DNA of 64,000 bases, taken from NCBI GenBank assembly GCA_025360785.1, contig JANYBN010000014.1:1-64000 (forward strand), read 5' to 3'. The notes beneath the pieces were generated by a model that was given only the letters and a program-made list of their open reading frames with translations, was not told the origin of the DNA and did no database searches. Source of the DNA: Geobacter sp. (GTDB taxonomy: Bacteria > Desulfobacterota > Desulfuromonadia > Geobacterales > Pseudopelobacteraceae). A program made the position numbers and the translations under genes. Below, piece after piece: positions 60,866 through 64,000 of the stretch; the stretch's first letter is position 1; the number at the start of each line of letters is the position of its first letter.

Positions 60866-61897
60866 CTAGAACAAAGCCGCCTGGGAGGTTTCCGGGGCGA
60901 TACGGCCGAAATGCAGATAGGCCGCGCGGGTAGCAACTCTGCCGCGCGGGGTGCGATTGATAAAACCGTTCTGAATAAGGAACGGCTCATAGACATCCTC
61001 AATGGTATCACTCTCTTCACTGATGGCGGCAGCAATAGTGTCCAGCCCCACCGGTCCCCCGCCGAACTTGTCGATAATCGTCAGCAGGATCATGCGATCC
61101 ATCTGGTCAAAACCCATCTCGTCGATCTCAAGCAGCTTAAGAGTCTGCCGCACGACATCAAGAGTTATGACACCATCGGCACGTACCTGGGCGTAGTCAC
61201 GCACACGGCGCAGAAGACGGTTGGCTATCCGTGGGGTTCCCCTGCTGCGGCGAGCCAGCTCGGATGCCCCCCGGGGATCTATTTCCATTCCGAGAATGCC
61301 GGATGATCGGCAGATGATGGTGGAGAGTTCGTCATACGTGTAAAATTCCAGGCGCGATATTACCCCGAAGCGATCACGCAGCGGCGAGGAAAGGAGTCCG
61401 GCCCTGGTGGTGGCGCCAACCAGCGTAAAACGGGGCAGATCCAGCTTGATCGAGCGGGCGCTCGGTCCCTGGCCGATTATGATATCAAGCTGATAATCCT
61501 CCATGGCCGGATATAGGATTTCTTCGACAACATGGGAAATACGGTGAATTTCGTCGATAAAAAGGACGTCATGCGGTTCAAGGTTGGTAAGAATGGCAGC
61601 GAGGTCACCAGGGCGCTCGATGACCGGCCCCGAGGTGGACTTGATGTTGACCCCCATCTCACAGGCGATGATATTTGCCAGCGTCGTCTTGCCAAGCCCT
61701 GGCGGCCCATACAGCAGGACATGATCAAGCGCCTCCCCCCGCCCCTTGGCGGCATCAATAAACAGGCGCAGGTTGCCTTTGATCTTCTCCTGACCGATAT
61801 AGTCATCGAAGGATCGAGGGCGCAGGGTCGTGTCATACTGGGAGTCATCGTCCCGTTTTTCAGGAGTAATGGTACGAATTGTACTTGAGTCCGTCAC
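60866..61897 (-). CDS. ruvB: Holliday junction helicase RuvB
   Basis: 343 residues, the expected length. [19 protein letters not shown] is the family opening; Walker [19 protein letters not shown], Walker [12 protein letters not shown], sensor [19 protein letters not shown], and the C-terminal winged helix with [15 protein letters not shown]. It drives branch migration with RuvA. The genes ruvA and ruvC are not in the window. The start overlaps hisS by 4 bases. Confidence 0.98.
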   Translation of the reverse strand: MTDSSTIRTITPEKRDDDSQYDTTLRPRSFDDYIGQEKIKGNLRLFIDAAKGRGEALDHVLLYGPPGLGKTTLANIIACEMGVNIKSTSGPVIERPGDLAAILTNLEPHDVLFIDEIHRISHVVEEILYPAMEDYQLDIIIGQGPSARSIKLDLPRFTLVGATTRAGLLSSPLRDRFGVISRLEFYTYDELSTIICRSSGILGMEIDPRGASELARRSRGTPRIANRLLRRVRDYAQVRADGVITLDVVRQTLKLLEIDEMGFDQMDRMILLTIIDKFGGGPVGLDTIAAAISEESDTIEDVYEPFLIQNGFINRTPRGRVATRAAYLHFGRIAPETSQAALF

Positions 61898-63150
61898 TTT
61901 TCCGACTTCCTGACCAGTAACTGTATCTCGTCGACCGTCAGTGCGACATCGCTCTGGAGGCCGTCTTCCATCCGCTTGAAGGAGGCTCGGCCCGAAGTCA
62001 CCTCGTTTTCACCTATGACAACGCTATAGCAAGCCTTTAGCTTGTCAGCTCTACGCATCTGACTTTTCAGGCTTTTTCCTTCGTAATCCATCTCAACGCG
62101 AACACCGGTCTTCAACAGACCATCCATCAAGCGGAAGGCGACGTCACGCTCCCCTGCCCCCATTGTGGCGATAAACAAATCGGGTGATGAAGCAAAATCC
62201 TGACTTCCGAGCAGCAGCGCAACCCGCTCAAGCCCCATCGCAAAGCCGATACCAGGGATGGCCGGTCCGCCCAGCTGAGAGATCAGACCATCATAGCGCC
62301 CACCTGCGGCAACAGCAGACTGCGAACCGAGCAGTCCGGTAACCATCTCAAAGGTTGTGCGGGTATAGTAATCCAAACCACGCACCATGCGGGAATTGAT
62401 ACTGTAAGGGGTAGACGAAATGTCGAGATAGCGGCGCACACTGCTGAAATGATCATCACATCCGCTGCAGAGGTGCTCAAGCACAGACGGAGCGCCAACA
62501 GTCGCTTCAATACAGCCCTGCGACTTGCAATCCAGTGTTCGAAGGGGATTGGTGTCAAAGCGCCGTTTGCAATCTTCGCAAAGATGCTCCATCCGCTCTT
62601 CCAGAAAACTGCGCAAAGCCGCCCGGTAGGCTGGCCGGCACTCCGGGCAGCCGAGAGAATTTATCTGAAGCGTCGGCTCGGTCAAGCCGATTTCGCGAAA
62701 GAACGAAGTCAGCATATTCAAAACCTGAGCGTCAGCCAGCGGATCGTTGACACCGGTGATTTCGGCGCCGATCTGATGGAACTGCCGGTAACGACCCTTT
62801 TGCGGCCGTTCATAGCGGAACATCGGTCCCAGATAGTATAATTTTGCAATCGGGTCCTGTGCATACATCTTGTGTTCGATGAACGCCCTCATGACTCCGG
62901 CGGTTCCTTCCGGCCGAAGCGTGACGCTGGTACCACCCTTGTCAACGAAGGTGTACATCTCTTTTTCCACGATATCAGTCGCGTCGCCAATCGAACGGCA
63001 GAAGAGCTCGGTTTTCTCCATTACAGGGACCCTGATCTCACCAAAGCCGTTCAGCTCAAATACCCGGCGGGCCGTCTGTTCGATATATTGCCAGCGTCCG
63101 GTTTCATCCGGAAGAATATCATTAAAACCCTTGACTGCAGTAAGTGCCAC
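61894..63150 (-). CDS. hisS: Histidyl-tRNA synthetase
   Basis: 418 residues. Class II motifs: motif 1 around [17 protein letters not shown], motif 2 [22 protein letters not shown], HisA motif [13 protein letters not shown] and motif 3 [11 protein letters not shown], then an anticodon-binding domain with VVIGENEV. A Cys-rich insertion ([22 protein letters not shown]) is typical of this group of HisRS. It charges tRNA-His, whose gene lies at the other end of this window. Overlap with ruvB suggests one transcript. Confidence 0.98.
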   Translation of the reverse strand: MALTAVKGFNDILPDETGRWQYIEQTARRVFELNGFGEIRVPVMEKTELFCRSIGDATDIVEKEMYTFVDKGGTSVTLRPEGTAGVMRAFIEHKMYAQDPIAKLYYLGPMFRYERPQKGRYRQFHQIGAEITGVNDPLADAQVLNMLTSFFREIGLTEPTLQINSLGCPECRPAYRAALRSFLEERMEHLCEDCKRRFDTNPLRTLDCKSQGCIEATVGAPSVLEHLCSGCDDHFSSVRRYLDISSTPYSINSRMVRGLDYYTRTTFEMVTGLLGSQSAVAAGGRYDGLISQLGGPAIPGIGFAMGLERVALLLGSQDFASSPDLFIATMGAGERDVAFRLMDGLLKTGVRVEMDYEGKSLKSQMRRADKLKACYSVVIGENEVTSGRASFKRMEDGLQSDVALTVDEIQLLVRKSEK

Positions 63151-63180
63151 TTTTCACCTCATGGGTAGTAAGCGATAAAA

Positions 63181-63297
63181 CCAAAACCCAACCACCCCCA
63201 GCCCCTTTGTAAGGAGTGGAGCTAAAGTCCCCCTCCTATTTCGCTTAGAAGCGCCTACTTTTGGTAGGAGGGGTTAGGGGTGGTAAGGTTTTGATTT
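63181..63297. repeat. Imperfect palindromic repeat upstream of hisS
   Basis: Ends AAAACCCAACCACCCCCAGC and, as complement, AAAACCTTACCACCCCTAAC pair imperfectly over about 24 bases. Inside are CCCCTCCTA / TAGGAGGGG and a tight hairpin CGCTT-AG-AAGCG. It fills the whole space between the edge protein and hisS and would fold as one large stem-loop. It differs from the two other repeat families in the window. Confidence 0.7.
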
Positions 63298-63311
63298 AAT
63301 ATTGGATTTAT

Positions 63312-64000
63312 TCAAACGATGCCGGTTACGCGCTGGACACGATTTTTTCCGGAGGTTTTGCCGACGTACATGGCTTTGTCGGCCATTTCAAGCAGTATAT
63401 CCTTTGATGCGGCATCATCCGGACAGCAGGCATAACCGATACTGCAGGTCAAACGAATGGCCTGACCTTCTGCGCCCGAAAAATGATGAGCCTCAACCTG
63501 CCTGCGGATACGTTCAGCAACCAGATCAGCTGTTACACAGGATGTTTCAACCAGAATTGCGGTATATTCATCGCCGCCATAGCGGATAACAATATCGACA
63601 TCACGGACCGATTTTTTGATGAGGGCGCCGAACTCAGCCAGAACCCGACTGCCGACCATATGGCCATAAACATCATTGACCTGTTTGAACGAATCAACGT
63701 CGATAAAAAGTACAGCCAGGTGCGAGGCATATCGCTCTACCCGCTTCATTTCGCGCTCAAGAGCGATATCGAGATAACGATGGTTATAGAGGCCGCTGAC
63801 ATCATCAATAAACAGCAAATCCTTGGCTTTGGAAAACGATTCGGCATTTTCAAAGGCGCGCAAGGATTGTTCGATCAAAAACAGGATATTCTTTCTGCAT
63901 TTCGTAATATCGGGTAGAACGCTGGCGGGGTTGTTCAGCAGTACGATCATGCCGAACGTCGCAGCGTGACTGTAAACCGGAATCAACAAGGCTTCAGAGA
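63312..64000 (-). CDS. GGDEF diguanylate cyclase, cut by the window edge
   Basis: At least 228 residues, open at base 64000; the visible TTG at 63989 is not a credible start because the frame goes on. The first part (SHAATFGMIVLLNNPA; LPDITKCRKNILFLIEQSL) looks like the end of a GAF domain. A GGDEF domain follows: LFIDVDSFKQVNDVYGH, then RYGGDEYTAI with an RDVD I-site five residues before it. It should make c-di-GMP. It is preceded by its neighbour hisS in the same direction with a palindromic repeat between. Confidence 0.9.
   Translation of the reverse strand, partial: SEALLIPVYSHAATFGMIVLLNNPASVLPDITKCRKNILFLIEQSLRAFENAESFSKAKDLLFIDDVSGLYNHRYLDIALEREMKRVERYASHLAVLFIDVDSFKQVNDVYGHMVGSRVLAEFGALIKKSVRDVDIVIRYGGDEYTAILVETSCVTADLVAERIRRQVEAHHFSGAEGQAIRLTCSIGYACCPDDAASKDILLEMADKAMYVGKTSGKNRVQRVTGIV

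Overview
The window looks like part of the chromosome of a Geobacter-like member of the Desulfuromonadia. This is judged from the gene complement: a lactate permease beside GlcD/GlcF and LUD-type lactate oxidation genes, many GAF/HAMP hybrid kinases, diguanylate cyclases, a TgpA/DUF58/MoxR trio and a PyrR-headed pyrimidine cluster. The genus is an inference from family knowledge, not from any marker search. There is no rRNA, no CRISPR array and no complete insertion sequence. One tRNA (His) is present.

Layout. 1-3.4 kb: small and hypothetical genes, a methyltransferase, an orphan OmpR-type regulator, and tRNA-His followed by what looks like an integrase remnant. 3.4-7.2 kb (minus): transglutaminase-like protein, DUF58 and MoxR. 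7.2-17.3 kb (minus): a pyrimidine and housekeeping run, pyrR-pyrB-pyrC-carA-[radical SAM, ferritin-like, DUF486]-carB-greA-DUF1858, preceded by a promoter, a PyrR-type RNA hairpin and an attenuator. 17.4-21.4 kb (plus): a small protein, an unusual short type IA topoisomerase and an AspT-family transporter. 21.4-35.1 kb (minus): a large signalling block with a single-domain regulator, a DJ-1/HD-GYP fusion, two hybrid kinases, CheB, CheR, two GAF sensors without kinase domains, an orphan PhnD-type binding protein and a REC-GGDEF protein. 35.3-45.7 kb: a lactate utilisation region with divergent promoters and two GntR-type operator matches between lldP-glcD-glcF (minus) and lutC-lutBA (plus), with a GntR regulator, rfbC and an MFS transporter downstream. 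45.8-53.6 kb: an M16 peptidase, then an FHA / FHA-EAL / Ser-Thr kinase / unknown / PP2C block. A 50-bp imperfect copy of the 3' end of the M16 gene lies just beyond this block. 53.7-57.3 kb (minus): DUF1003, DUF2127 and a znuABC-type metal transporter. 57.4-58.0 kb: a scar with an antitoxin, a truncated toxin and an HsdR N-terminal fragment facing it. 58.0-63.2 kb (minus): hisS-ruvB-hda-(J-domain/LRR protein)-cvfB. The right edge cuts a GAF-GGDEF protein.

The most interesting parts are the MCP-less CheR/CheB signalling operon with two sensors that stop exactly where a kinase would begin, the DJ-1/HD-GYP fusion, the phospho-Ser/Thr block flanked by a direct repeat, the defence-gene scar at 57.8 kb that holds two very short gene remnants, and three unrelated families of palindromic interspersed repeats placed inside operons.
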